The translations under genes were made by a program, and so were the position numbers. The notes below the pieces were generated by a model that saw nothing but the letters and a program-made list of their open reading frames with translations, did no database searches and had not been told where the DNA came from. From Rhodococcus rhodnii NBRC 100604 (GTDB taxonomy: Bacteria; Actinomycetota; Actinomycetes; Mycobacteriales; Mycobacteriaceae), in contig NZ_BCXD01000009.1 of the NCBI RefSeq assembly GCF_001894925.1, forward strand, positions 124,001 to 188,000: a DNA stretch of 64,000 bases. Reading direction: 5' to 3'. Shown in pieces: positions 56,436 through 64,000 of this stretch. Position 1 is the stretch's first letter, and every line of letters begins with the position of its first letter.

Positions 56436-57683
56436 GTGCAAGCTCGGGACGGCGAATCCCACTACCTGGTCGGCCTCGACCTGGCCGGTCGCAAGGTGGT
56501 CGTGGTCGGCGGCGGATCGGTCGCCGCGCGGCGCCTCGGACTGCTCGTCGACTCGGGGGCGGCGGTGCACGTCGTCGCGCGTGAGGCGACGCCCGCCGTC
56601 GAGGCACTCGCGACCGCGGGCCGGATCACCCTCGAGGTCCGCGACTATCGCCGCGGCGACCTCGACGGCGCGTGGTACGCGATCGCGTGCACCGACGAGC
56701 CCGAGACGAACGCGACCGTCGTCGCCGAGGCCGAAGCACACCGCGTGTTCTGCGTCCGCGCCGACTCGGCCCGCAAGGGGACCGCGGTCACGCCCGCGAG
56801 CGCGGAGTGGGACGGCATGAGCGTCGGAGTACTCGCGGGTGGCGACCACCGGAGGTCGGCGGCGGTCCGTACCGGCATCGTCGATGCACTCCAGTCGGGC
56901 ACCGTCACCGACACCCCGCACCAGCGCCCCACGGGCGTCGCCCTCGTCGGCGGCGGCCCCGGCGACGCCGACCTGGTCACGGTGCGGGGACGCCGGCTGC
57001 TCGGCCAGGCCGACGTCGTCGTCGCCGATCGACTCGCGCCGGCATCGCTGCTCGCGGAACTCGGCCCCGAGGTCGAGGTGATCGACGCCGCGAAGATCCC
57101 CTACGGCCGGGCCATGGCGCAGGACGCGATCAACGACGTCCTGATCGACCGCGCCCGGGCGGGCAGGTTCGTCGTCCGGCTCAAGGGCGGCGACCCGTAC
57201 GTCTTCGGCCGCGGCTTCGAGGAGGTCGAGGCCCTCGCCGCAGCCGGGATCCCCGTGACCGTCGTACCCGGCATCACGAGCGCGATCTCGGTCCCGTCCG
57301 CCGCGGACATCCCCGTGACGCACCGCGGCGTGACGCACGAGTTCGTCGTCGTCAGCGGTCACCTCGCGCCGGATCACCCCGACTCGCTCGTCGACTGGGA
57401 CGCGCTCGCGCGCCTGCGGGGGACGATCGTGCTGCTCATGGCCGTCGAGCGGCTCGGGCTCTTCGCCGACGTCCTCGTCGCGGGCGGGCGGGCACCGGGA
57501 ACTCCGGTCGCGATCGTGCAGGACGGCACGCTGAGGACGCAACGGACGGTCCGCGGCACGCTCGCCGACATCGCCCAGCGGGCGATCGCCGAGGACGTGC
57601 GCCCGCCCGCGATCGTCGTGATCGGCGACGTCGCGGCGCTCGCCGGGCGGGCCGAGTCCACTCGTACCGCCCAGGAGCGCTGA
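56436..57683 (+). CDS. cysG: Siroheme synthase fusion: precorrin-2 dehydrogenase + uroporphyrinogen-III C-methyltransferase
   Basis: A 415-aa two-domain enzyme. Residues ~1-150 are the SirC-like dehydrogenase/ferrochelatase part (KVVVVGGGSVAARRLGLLVDSGA, DEPETNATV). Residues ~165-410 are the CobA-type SAM methyltransferase (LVGGGPGDADLVTVRGRRLL, DRLAP, KGGDPYVFGRGFEE, VVPGITSAISVPSAADIPVTHRG in parts). It makes siroheme or precorrin-2. GTG 56436 has a ggggag RBS. It lacks the middle dimerisation length of enterobacterial CysG but matches mycobacterial CysG in size. Confidence 0.93.
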   Translation: MQARDGESHYLVGLDLAGRKVVVVGGGSVAARRLGLLVDSGAAVHVVAREATPAVEALATAGRITLEVRDYRRGDLDGAWYAIACTDEPETNATVVAEAEAHRVFCVRADSARKGTAVTPASAEWDGMSVGVLAGGDHRRSAAVRTGIVDALQSGTVTDTPHQRPTGVALVGGGPGDADLVTVRGRRLLGQADVVVADRLAPASLLAELGPEVEVIDAAKIPYGRAMAQDAINDVLIDRARAGRFVVRLKGGDPYVFGRGFEEVEALAAAGIPVTVVPGITSAISVPSAADIPVTHRGVTHEFVVVSGHLAPDHPDSLVDWDALARLRGTIVLLMAVERLGLFADVLVAGGRAPGTPVAIVQDGTLRTQRTVRGTLADIAQRAIAEDVRPPAIVVIGDVAALAGRAESTRTAQER

Positions 57684-57694
57684 CACACGTCCCG

Positions 57695-58750
57695 TCAGGC
57701 GTTCAGGATCACCTTCAGTGCCCTGGTCTCGGCGGCGCGCGAGAAAGTCTCGTACGCGTCGAGGATGTCGCCCAGCTCGAACCGGTGACTGATGAACGGC
57801 TGGGCCGCGATCTTGTCCTGCGCCAGGAGTTTGATGAGCATCGGCGTCGTGTCGGTGTTGACGAGACCCGTCGTGACGGTGATGTTGTCGATCCACATGC
57901 GGTCGAGCGGGAACTCGACGGGCTTGCCGTGCACGCCGACGTTCGCGACGTGCCCGGCGGGACGCACCAGATCGAGCGCCATGTCCCATGTCGCGGGAAC
58001 GCCGACCGCCTCGATCGCGACGTCGACGCCGAGCCCGTCGGTGAGTGCGAGCACCCGATCCTTCCAGTTCGGATCCGACGACACGATGCCGTCCGTGGCG
58101 CCGAACCGCGCTGCCTGCTCGACCCGGTTGGCGTCGAGGTCGAGAGCCACGATCCGGCTCGGTCCGTACAGACCCGCCGTCGCCATCGCGGCGAGGCCGA
58201 CCGGGCCGGCGCCGATGACCGCGACGACGTCGCCGGGGCTCACCGCGCCGTACCGGACACCCATCTCGTGTCCGGTCGGGAGGATGTCGCTGATGAGGGT
58301 GGCGTCCTCGGAGGAGACGCCGTCGGGAACGCGATAGAGCGAGGTCTCCGCGAAGGGCACGCGCACGTACTCGGCTTGAGTGCCGTCGATCAGATGGCCG
58401 AAGATCCAGCCGATACCGGACGCACCCTCGTCGGCGAGGCAGTGCGAGTACACGCCCTTCTTGCAGTACGAACACTTCCCGCACGACGAGATGCACGAGA
58501 TGATGACGCGGTCGCCGACCGCGAGATCCGTGACCGCCGAACCGATCTCGGTGATGATGCCGACGCCTTCGTGACCGAGCACGCGTCCGTCGGTCACCGC
58601 CGGGACATCGCCTTTGAGGATGTGCAGATCGGTGCCGCAGATCGTCGTCGTCTCGATCTTCACGATCGCGTCGGTCGGGCGGACGATCGTGGGGTCGGGA
58701 ACGTCCTCCCACGACTTCTCGCCGGGACCGTAGAACACGAGTGCCTTCAT
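57695..58750 (-). CDS. Zinc-dependent alcohol dehydrogenase
   Basis: A 351-aa medium-chain dehydrogenase. The catalytic zinc ligand region CGTDLHILKGD and GHEGVG, the structural zinc set CGKCSYCKKGVYSHC, and the NAD fold VAVIGAGPVGLAAMATAGLYG are intact. The acidic residue LDLDANR suggests NAD preference. ATG 58750 is chosen for its ggagg RBS. Substrate unknown; the sequence resembles proteobacterial and actinobacterial alpha-(1,4)-type broad-range ADHs. Converges with cysG. Confidence 0.9.
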   Translation of the reverse strand: MKALVFYGPGEKSWEDVPDPTIVRPTDAIVKIETTTICGTDLHILKGDVPAVTDGRVLGHEGVGIITEIGSAVTDLAVGDRVIISCISSCGKCSYCKKGVYSHCLADEGASGIGWIFGHLIDGTQAEYVRVPFAETSLYRVPDGVSSEDATLISDILPTGHEMGVRYGAVSPGDVVAVIGAGPVGLAAMATAGLYGPSRIVALDLDANRVEQAARFGATDGIVSSDPNWKDRVLALTDGLGVDVAIEAVGVPATWDMALDLVRPAGHVANVGVHGKPVEFPLDRMWIDNITVTTGLVNTDTTPMLIKLLAQDKIAAQPFISHRFELGDILDAYETFSRAAETRALKVILNA

Positions 58751-58850
58751 GCCGACCTCCAGGGTGGGGCCGGTTGCCCGTCGCCGCAACCGGCGTCGAT
58801 TCGATGACAACACACGGGCCCGCCGCGGCGGAGGGATTCGCGGCGAGCGC

Positions 58851-59597
58851 TCAGGACGTGATGACGACCAACTGCGTCTCGTCGGGTGTCTCGACGCGCA
58901 GGCCCGCCTTCGAGGCGACGCGAGCGAGGCCGTCGATGTCGGCCGGTTCCGCGCGGGTGACGGTGAGCGCGCGCGCCAGCAGCCCCTTGTGGTGCTTGTT
59001 GAAGTGCGAGACGACCGACCGTGAGCCGTCGGGCTTCTCGGTGAGGACCGTCGCCGTGACGGCGCCCGGGACGCGGCCGAGCTGAAGGTAGGCGCCCGAT
59101 CGCAGATCGACGACGAGTTCGCCGCCGGCCTCGCGGACGAGGGCTTCGCTCAGCTCGTTCCGCCACACCGACCGGAGCGTGCCCAGGCCGGGGAGTTTCG
59201 AGCCGCCCGAGAGCCGGTACGCGGGTACGGCATCTCCTGCGCGCGTCGCGCCGAAGAGCGCGGAGCCGACGGCGAGCCGTGCGTACGCCTTCGCGCGCTG
59301 CGTCTTCGTGAAGGAGCGCGCATCGAGCGCGTCGAACAGGACACCGGTGTAGCGGTCGAGTGCCGGGCGCGTGGGGGAGACCCACAGCTTCGCGTTGCGG
59401 GCGATCTCGTCGTGCTGCGAGACGCCGAGACCGAGGGCCGCCGCCGACGCCTCGGGGTCGTCGGCGAGAGCGACGAGGGCGTTCACGAGCATCTCGCGGG
59501 TCTCGGTGAGTTCGGGCATCGCGAGTTCGGCGAGATCGAGCGGCGCGTCGTCGCCGCCGTCGGACTTCGTCTCGGACGGGGGAAGCAGCACCAGCAC
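58851..59597 (-). CDS. yaaA: YaaA/UPF0246 peroxide-stress protein
   Basis: A 248-aa protein of the YaaA family, which limits Fenton damage by lowering free iron. It has the start [40 protein letters not shown] and [15 protein letters not shown] typical of the family. GTG 59597 is fixed by a TAGACT hexamer 8 nt upstream on the minus strand; longer readings run into the proS promoter. Confidence 0.88.
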   Translation of the reverse strand: MLVLLPPSETKSDGGDDAPLDLAELAMPELTETREMLVNALVALADDPEASAAALGLGVSQHDEIARNAKLWVSPTRPALDRYTGVLFDALDARSFTKTQRAKAYARLAVGSALFGATRAGDAVPAYRLSGGSKLPGLGTLRSVWRNELSEALVREAGGELVVDLRSGAYLQLGRVPGAVTATVLTEKPDGSRSVVSHFNKHHKGLLARALTVTRAEPADIDGLARVASKAGLRVETPDETQLVVITS

Positions 59598-59605
59598 GAG
59601 GCCGG

Positions 59606-59653
59606 AGTCTACCGGCGACCGCCGGGCACGACGGCGCGCCGCCCGACTATCCT
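59606..59653. promoter_or_regulatory. Divergent leaderless promoters of yaaA and proS
   Basis: The minus-strand TAGACT (59606-59611) and the plus-strand TATCCT (59648-59653) each end 8 nt before a GTG start (59597 and 59662). Only 64 nt separate the two start codons. Confidence 0.65.
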
Positions 59654-59661
59654 GGCCGACT

Positions 59662-61428
59662 GTGATCACCCGCATGTCCCACCTGTTCCTGCGCACGCTG
59701 CGCGACGATCCCGCCGACGCCGAGGTGCCCAGCCACAAACTGCTCGTGCGTGCCGGCTACGTGCGCCGCGTCGCGCCCGGCGTCTACTCGTGGCTGCCGC
59801 TGGGGCTGCGGGTGCTGCGGCAGATCGAGCGGGTCGTGCGCGAGGAGATGAACTCGTTCGGCGCGCAGGAGATCGCGCTGCCCGCACTGCTGCCGCGCGA
59901 GCCGTACGAGGCGACGAACCGCTGGACCGAGTACGGCGACGCGCTGTTCCGGCTCGAGGACCGCAAGGGGGCCGACTACCTGCTGGGCCCGACCCACGAG
60001 GAACTGTTCGCCCTCACCGTGAAGGGCGAGTACAACTCGTACAAGGACTTCCCGGTCACGCTCTATCAGATCCAGACGAAGTACCGCGACGAGGAACGGC
60101 CCCGCGCCGGCATCCTCCGCGGCCGCGAGTTCGTCATGAAGGACTCGTACTCGTTCGATCTCACCGACGACGGCCTCGCGCAGTCGTACCGGGCGCATCG
60201 GGACGCCTACGAGCGCATCTTCCGCCGCCTCGACGTCGAGTACGTCATCGTCTCGGCGACGTCCGGCGCGATGGGTGGTAGCGCGTCCGAGGAGTTCCTC
60301 GCGGTCTCCGAGGTCGGCGAGGACACCTACGTGCGGAGCACGGAGTCGGGCTACGCCGCGAACGTCGAGGCCGTGACGACCGTCGTCCCGGAGGCCGTTC
60401 CCGTCGACGGGCTTCCCGAGGCCGTCGTGCACGACACCCCCGACACCCCCACGATCGCGACGCTGGTGGAGTGGGCGAACGGCGCCGATCTCGGCCGCAC
60501 CGTGACCGCCGCCGACACACTCAAGAACGTCGTCGGCAAGGTCCGCGCCCCGGGCGGCGAGTGGGAACTGCTCGCGATCGGTCTTCCCGGCGACCGCGAG
60601 GTCGACGCCAAGCGGCTGGAGGCATCGCTCGAACCTGCCGAGTTCGCGCTGCTCGACGAGGCCGATTTCGCCGCGAACCCGTTCCTCGTCAAGGGATACA
60701 TCGGCCCGAAGGGGCTGCAGGCGAACGGGGTTCGGTATCTCGTCGATCCCCGAGTCGTCGAGGGCACCGCGTGGATCACCGGTGCCGACGCGCACGGCAA
60801 GCACGTCGTCGATCTCGTTGCGGGCCGCGACTTCGTGCCGGACGGCGTGATCGAGGCGGCCGAGGTGCGCGAAGGCGACCCGTCACCCGACGGCGCCGGG
60901 ACGCTCGTGGCCGCGCGCGGCATCGAGATCGGCCACGTCTTCCAGCTCGGCCGCAAGTACACCGACGCGTTCGAGGTCGACGTCCTCGGCGAGAACGGCA
61001 AGCCCGTGCGCCCCACGATGGGCTCGTACGGCGTCGGTGTGTCGCGGCTCGTCGCGGTCGTCGCCGAACAGCAGCACGACGACAAGGGACTGCGCTGGCC
61101 CGCCGAGATCGCGCCCGCCGACGTGCATCTCGTGATCGCGAACAAGGACGAGGCGGCGCGTGCGGGAGCCGAGGCGCTCGCCGCCGACCTCGACGCCGCG
61201 GGCATCGAGGTCCTGCTCGACGACCGCAAGGCGTCGCCCGGCGTCAAGTTCAAGGACGCCGAGTTGATCGGTGTGCCGACGATCGTCGTCGTCGGCCGCG
61301 GCTGGGCCGACGGCGTCGTCGAGGTGCGCGATCGGTTCTCGGGCGAGGCCCGTGAGGTGCCGGCGGGCGACGCGGTCGGCGAGATCGTCGGCGCGGTGCG
61401 CGGCGGGCGGGCACAATCGGCGTCATGA
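59662..61428 (+). CDS. proS: Prolyl-tRNA synthetase
   Basis: A 588-aa bacterial-type ProRS. Class II motif 1 to 3 regions are visible, with [43 protein letters not shown] (in parts) and [11 protein letters not shown]. The YbaK-like editing insertion lies at about 230-400 and the anticodon domain at the end ([24 protein letters not shown]). GTG 59662 gives the family start MITRMS. Its stop overlaps the O-methyltransferase start. Confidence 0.97.
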   Translation: MITRMSHLFLRTLRDDPADAEVPSHKLLVRAGYVRRVAPGVYSWLPLGLRVLRQIERVVREEMNSFGAQEIALPALLPREPYEATNRWTEYGDALFRLEDRKGADYLLGPTHEELFALTVKGEYNSYKDFPVTLYQIQTKYRDEERPRAGILRGREFVMKDSYSFDLTDDGLAQSYRAHRDAYERIFRRLDVEYVIVSATSGAMGGSASEEFLAVSEVGEDTYVRSTESGYAANVEAVTTVVPEAVPVDGLPEAVVHDTPDTPTIATLVEWANGADLGRTVTAADTLKNVVGKVRAPGGEWELLAIGLPGDREVDAKRLEASLEPAEFALLDEADFAANPFLVKGYIGPKGLQANGVRYLVDPRVVEGTAWITGADAHGKHVVDLVAGRDFVPDGVIEAAEVREGDPSPDGAGTLVAARGIEIGHVFQLGRKYTDAFEVDVLGENGKPVRPTMGSYGVGVSRLVAVVAEQQHDDKGLRWPAEIAPADVHLVIANKDEAARAGAEALAADLDAAGIEVLLDDRKASPGVKFKDAELIGVPTIVVVGRGWADGVVEVRDRFSGEAREVPAGDAVGEIVGAVRGGRAQSAS

Positions 61429-62090
61429 CGGACAGCTGGGACGAGACCGACGACTATCTGGCACGCACCCTCGTCGGGGACGACCCGGCACTCGCGTCCG
61501 CGCTGGCCGCGAACCACGACGCCGGGCTGCCGCCGATCGACGTCTCGCCCCTGCAGGGCAAGCTCCTGTCGCTGCTCGCCCGGGCGATCGGTGCGCGCCG
61601 CGTGCTCGAGGTGGGGACGCTCGGCGGGTACAGCACGATCTGGCTCGCGCGCGCCGTCGGCGAGGACGGTCACGTCCTCACCCTCGAGTACGAGCCGCGG
61701 CACGCCGCCGTCGCGGCGGCGAACCTCGATCTCGCGGGAGTGGGGGAGCGCGTCGAGGTCCGCATCGGATCCGCCCTGGACACCTTGCGGTCGCTCGATC
61801 CCGGCACCCCGCCGTTCGATCTCGTGTTCATCGACGCGGACAAGGTGAACAACTCGAACTACGTCCTCGAGGCGCTGCGCTTCTCGCATCCCGGGACCGT
61901 GATCGTCGTCGACAACGTCGTGCGGGGCGGTGGCGTGTCGAATCCCGACCTCGACGACGACGCCGTCCGTGCGAGCCGCGACGTCCTCGACCTCTTCGCG
62001 CGCGATCCGCGGCTCGACGCCACCGCGATGCAGACCGTCGGCGGCAAGGGCTGGGACGGTTTCGCACTCGCTCTCGTCACGGAAGGATGA
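61425..62090 (+). CDS. SAM-dependent O-methyltransferase (family 3)
   Basis: A 221-aa catechol/caffeoyl-CoA-type methyltransferase. Motif [19 protein letters not shown], acidic [14 protein letters not shown], and the metal-binding [21 protein letters not shown] with VDNVVRGG are all present. ATG 61425 overlaps the proS stop, and a CACAAT hexamer 7 nt upstream offers a second, leaderless promoter. Natural acceptor unknown. Confidence 0.9.
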   Translation: MTDSWDETDDYLARTLVGDDPALASALAANHDAGLPPIDVSPLQGKLLSLLARAIGARRVLEVGTLGGYSTIWLARAVGEDGHVLTLEYEPRHAAVAAANLDLAGVGERVEVRIGSALDTLRSLDPGTPPFDLVFIDADKVNNSNYVLEALRFSHPGTVIVVDNVVRGGGVSNPDLDDDAVRASRDVLDLFARDPRLDATAMQTVGGKGWDGFALALVTEG

Positions 62091-62941
62091 GCGCGGTGCG
62101 CGAGTACCCCTTCTCCCAGGTCGACGTCTTCGGTGCATGGGGACTGCCCGGCAATCCCGTCGCCGTCGTCCACGACGCCGACGACCTGACCACCGAGCAG
62201 ATGCTGCGGTTCGCGTCGTGGACGAACCTGTCCGAGACGACGTTCCTGTGCCGTCCCACCGATCCGGCCGCCGACTACCGCGTCCGGATCTTCACTCCCG
62301 CCGTCGAGCTGCCGTTCGCCGGGCATCCGACGCTGGGCTCCGCACACGCGTGGCTGCGGCGCGGCGGCACGCCGGCGGCCCCCGGCGTCGTCGCGCAGGA
62401 ATGCGGCGTCGGCGTCGTCCCGGTGCGCACGGCCGACACCGATCTCGCGTTCGCCGCGCCGCCGCTGCGGCGTTACGAGGACGTCGACGACGCGACGCGA
62501 GAGCGAGTCCTCGCCGCGCTCGCCGTCGACCCCGGCCGGGTGCGGGCGATGCGCTGGATCGACAACGGGCCGGGATGGCTCGGCGTCCTGCTCGACTCCG
62601 CGGACACCGTGCTGGGACTCCGGCCCGTCGCCGGGGCGCTGGCCGGCCTCGCGGTGACCGTCGCCGGGCAGCATCCGGGCAACGACCCCGCGCACGTCGA
62701 GATCCGCGCGTTCATCCCCGACGCCGGTGTGCTCGAAGATCCCGTGACAGGCAGCGCCAACGCCGGATTCGCCCGGTGGCTCACCGATTCGGGCGTCGTC
62801 GACGGCGCGTACACGGCCCGGCAGGGCACCGCCCTCGGCCGTGGCGGGCGCATCACGGTGACGCCGGATGCCGGGGAGTTGTGGATCGGCGGCACGACCG
62901 TGACCGTCGTCGACGGAACCGTCGGCCTGCCGCTCGGCTGA
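62087..62941 (+). CDS. PhzF-family isomerase
   Basis: A 284-aa two-lobed protein of the PhzF/diaminopimelate-epimerase fold. The catalytic Glu lies in NLSETTFL, with the motifs FGAWGLPGNPVAVV, FTPAVELPFAGHPTLGSAHAW and LEDPVTGSANAGFARWL. No phenazine genes are near. ATG 62087 overlaps the methyltransferase stop (ATGA) and has ggaagg before it, so proS, the methyltransferase and this gene form one coupled unit. Confidence 0.9.
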   Translation: MSAVREYPFSQVDVFGAWGLPGNPVAVVHDADDLTTEQMLRFASWTNLSETTFLCRPTDPAADYRVRIFTPAVELPFAGHPTLGSAHAWLRRGGTPAAPGVVAQECGVGVVPVRTADTDLAFAAPPLRRYEDVDDATRERVLAALAVDPGRVRAMRWIDNGPGWLGVLLDSADTVLGLRPVAGALAGLAVTVAGQHPGNDPAHVEIRAFIPDAGVLEDPVTGSANAGFARWLTDSGVVDGAYTARQGTALGRGGRITVTPDAGELWIGGTTVTVVDGTVGLPLG

Positions 62942-62968
62942 GCGGGCTCAGGGTTGTCCGTGGCCGGC

Positions 62969-63418
62969 TCAGGGCTGTCCGGGGAACGCCACCGTCGCCG
63001 GAGCGTCGCCCAGCACGACGCGCCAGCGCGAGCGCCGCACCGCGGTCTCGGCCAGCACGTCGATCGCGACCGTCCGCACCCGCTCGTCGCTCGCCGCCTC
63101 GGCGGTCGCACGCCATGCCTGCGCGCAGTCCGCCTCGACCTGCTCCGCCAGACGTGCCGCCGAGATCGGATCGGTCACCTCGATCGGCATCGTGTAGCCC
63201 GCCGCGGCCGGAGGCGGGTCGAGGCCGAGTTCGCGGGCGAGGTCGATCGTCGCGTCGCGCGTCGCGCGGTGCGCGGCGAGGTCCGCGTCGATCGCGCCGG
63301 CACGGTCCGGGTTCGCGAACGCTCCCGCGATCCCGTACGCGAAGACGGCGCCGTGCTCCGCTGCGAGCGCGTCGAGGAGGGCGCCGGAGTCCGGTCGTTC
63401 GCCGGTGGGTGCGGTCAC
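62969..63418 (-). CDS. DUF4439 ferritin-like protein
   Basis: A 149-aa helical protein (ALLDALAAEHGAVFAYGIAGAF, DADLAAHRATRDATIDLARELG, RLAEQVEADCAQAWRATAE, TAVRRSRWRVVLG) with Glu/His pairs like a ferritin-type bundle, the DUF4439 family. GTG 63418 overlaps the stop of the upstream lipoprotein gene (GTGA). Role unknown. Confidence 0.82.
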   Translation of the reverse strand: MTAPTGERPDSGALLDALAAEHGAVFAYGIAGAFANPDRAGAIDADLAAHRATRDATIDLARELGLDPPPAAAGYTMPIEVTDPISAARLAEQVEADCAQAWRATAEAASDERVRTVAIDVLAETAVRRSRWRVVLGDAPATVAFPGQP

Positions 63419-63915
63419 GGCAGTTGAACCTCCACGTGGGTGCGGCAGGCCGCCGCGATCGAGGCGAGCAGCCCCGCGCGGTGACCGTCCTGGGTGCGTG
63501 CGGTGTCCGCGGCCTCGCGGGCCGCCTCGCGCAGGCGGTCGCGGATCTCGTCGAGGCTCGTGGGCGGCGCGGGGGGAGTCGGCTCGGGTGTCGGCGCCGT
63601 CTCGGGGATCGTGCCGTCCTCGTACCGGCCGAGCGCGCGGGCGATCTCGGCGTCGAGCGCGTCCGCGTGCTCGGTGCGCTGCTCGGCGACGACGGTGAGC
63701 GCGGCGGCGCGGTCGGGCGCGAGAGCGACGGCGGCGGCCGCTGCCTGCGCATCCGCGCGGGCGCGAGCCGCGAGCGGCGAGAGCGGATCCGGTTCGGGCG
63801 GCGCGTCGTCGGCACACGACGCGAGCGTCGGGACGAGCGCGAACGCGCCGGTCGCGATCGCGGCTGCCCGGAGTGCGGCGCGGCGCGTGAAGCGACGGGG
63901 CGAGGTGACGGTCAC
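63415..63915 (-). CDS. Alanine-rich lipoprotein
   Basis: A 166-aa exported protein. RRFTRRAALRAAAIATGAFALVPTLASC is a signal peptide with twin-arginine (TRRAAL) and a lipobox LASC. The mature part is Ala/Glu/Arg-rich and helical with a Pro/Thr linker (ETAPTPEPTPPAPPTS). Paired with the DUF4439 gene, as in Rv2843-Rv2844 of M. tuberculosis. GTG 63915. Confidence 0.8.
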   Translation of the reverse strand: MTVTSPRRFTRRAALRAAAIATGAFALVPTLASCADDAPPEPDPLSPLAARARADAQAAAAAVALAPDRAAALTVVAEQRTEHADALDAEIARALGRYEDGTIPETAPTPEPTPPAPPTSLDEIRDRLREAAREAADTARTQDGHRAGLLASIAAACRTHVEVQLP

Positions 63916-63986
63916 GCCGCCATCCTGCCAGCAGAGCGGCCCCGAACGGCCTCGGCACACCGGTCCGAAGTGCGCCGACGACACGG

Positions 63987-63992
63987 TAGGAT
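63987..63992 (+). promoter_or_regulatory. Promoter-like TAGGAT at the window end
   Basis: TAGGAT at 63987-63992 on the plus strand points out of the window, away from the lipoprotein gene. By gene order the next gene should be rimP. Confidence 0.35.
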
Positions 63993-64000
63993 CGATGGTT

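Noticed and set aside
62087-62941. PhzF as evidence of a phenazine cluster
   Set aside because: No other phenazine genes are nearby; PhzF-like isomerases are common stand-alone proteins.

Overview
The window is about 69-70% GC and carries a dense set of core genes whose order closely follows the glnB-glnD-ffh to proS segment of Mycobacteriales chromosomes (the M. tuberculosis Rv2920c-Rv2843 stretch, as I remember it). Mycothione reductase, an IdeR-type iron box, a Rip1-type protease, GTG starts and leaderless promoters all fit that order. My best guess is a Nocardiaceae member such as Rhodococcus/Prescottella; the genus cannot be fixed from the sequence alone. I see no rRNA, tRNA, insertion sequence, phage or CRISPR array.

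Layout. 1-3.1 kb: nitrogen control (end of amtB, glnB, glnD). 3.2-13.7 kb: protein export and ribosome biogenesis (ffh, amidohydrolase, rpsP-khpA-rimM-trmD, an LppW-like lipoprotein, tex, a membrane protein, rplS, lepB). 13.7-24.2 kb: rnhB, DUF2469, a BCCT transporter, a pseudouridine synthase, yraN-comM-dprA, an iron-box-controlled siderophore-interacting protein, an MFS exporter and xerC. 24.2-29.5 kb: M23 protein, rpsB-tsf, pyrH-frr-cdsA. 29.5-34.5 kb: a more variable stretch (methyltransferase, CitE-like lyase, LapA-like protein, rlmN, DUF2631, HxlR regulator divergent from an imine-reductase-like gene). 34.6-41 kb: MEP isoprenoid genes dxr and ispG around a site-2 protease, then a GNAT enzyme and a lipoprotein PBP. 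41-47.9 kb: an accessory metabolic block of acyl-CoA synthetase, sdhCAB and a DASS dicarboxylate transporter. 48-51.7 kb: map, a YtrA-type GntR/ABC operon and a nucleophile-less alpha/beta hydrolase. 51.7-64 kb: mycothione reductase split by an amber codon, a lipase-like hydrolase, mqo, cysG, a zinc dehydrogenase, yaaA, proS, an O-methyltransferase, phzF and a DUF4439/lipoprotein pair.

The most notable points are: the in-frame TAG at codon 310 of mycothione reductase; five short tandem duplications, four with an 18-nt period; a repeated leaderless promoter grammar (an nAnnnT hexamer, usually 6 nt, then the start codon) that helps fix many starts; a near-identical promoter block ahead of rpsP and rplS; a good IdeR box; candidate operators for the HxlR and GntR regulators; and three enzymes in which an expected catalytic or metal-binding residue is altered. 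I did not find an obviously new multi-gene system.
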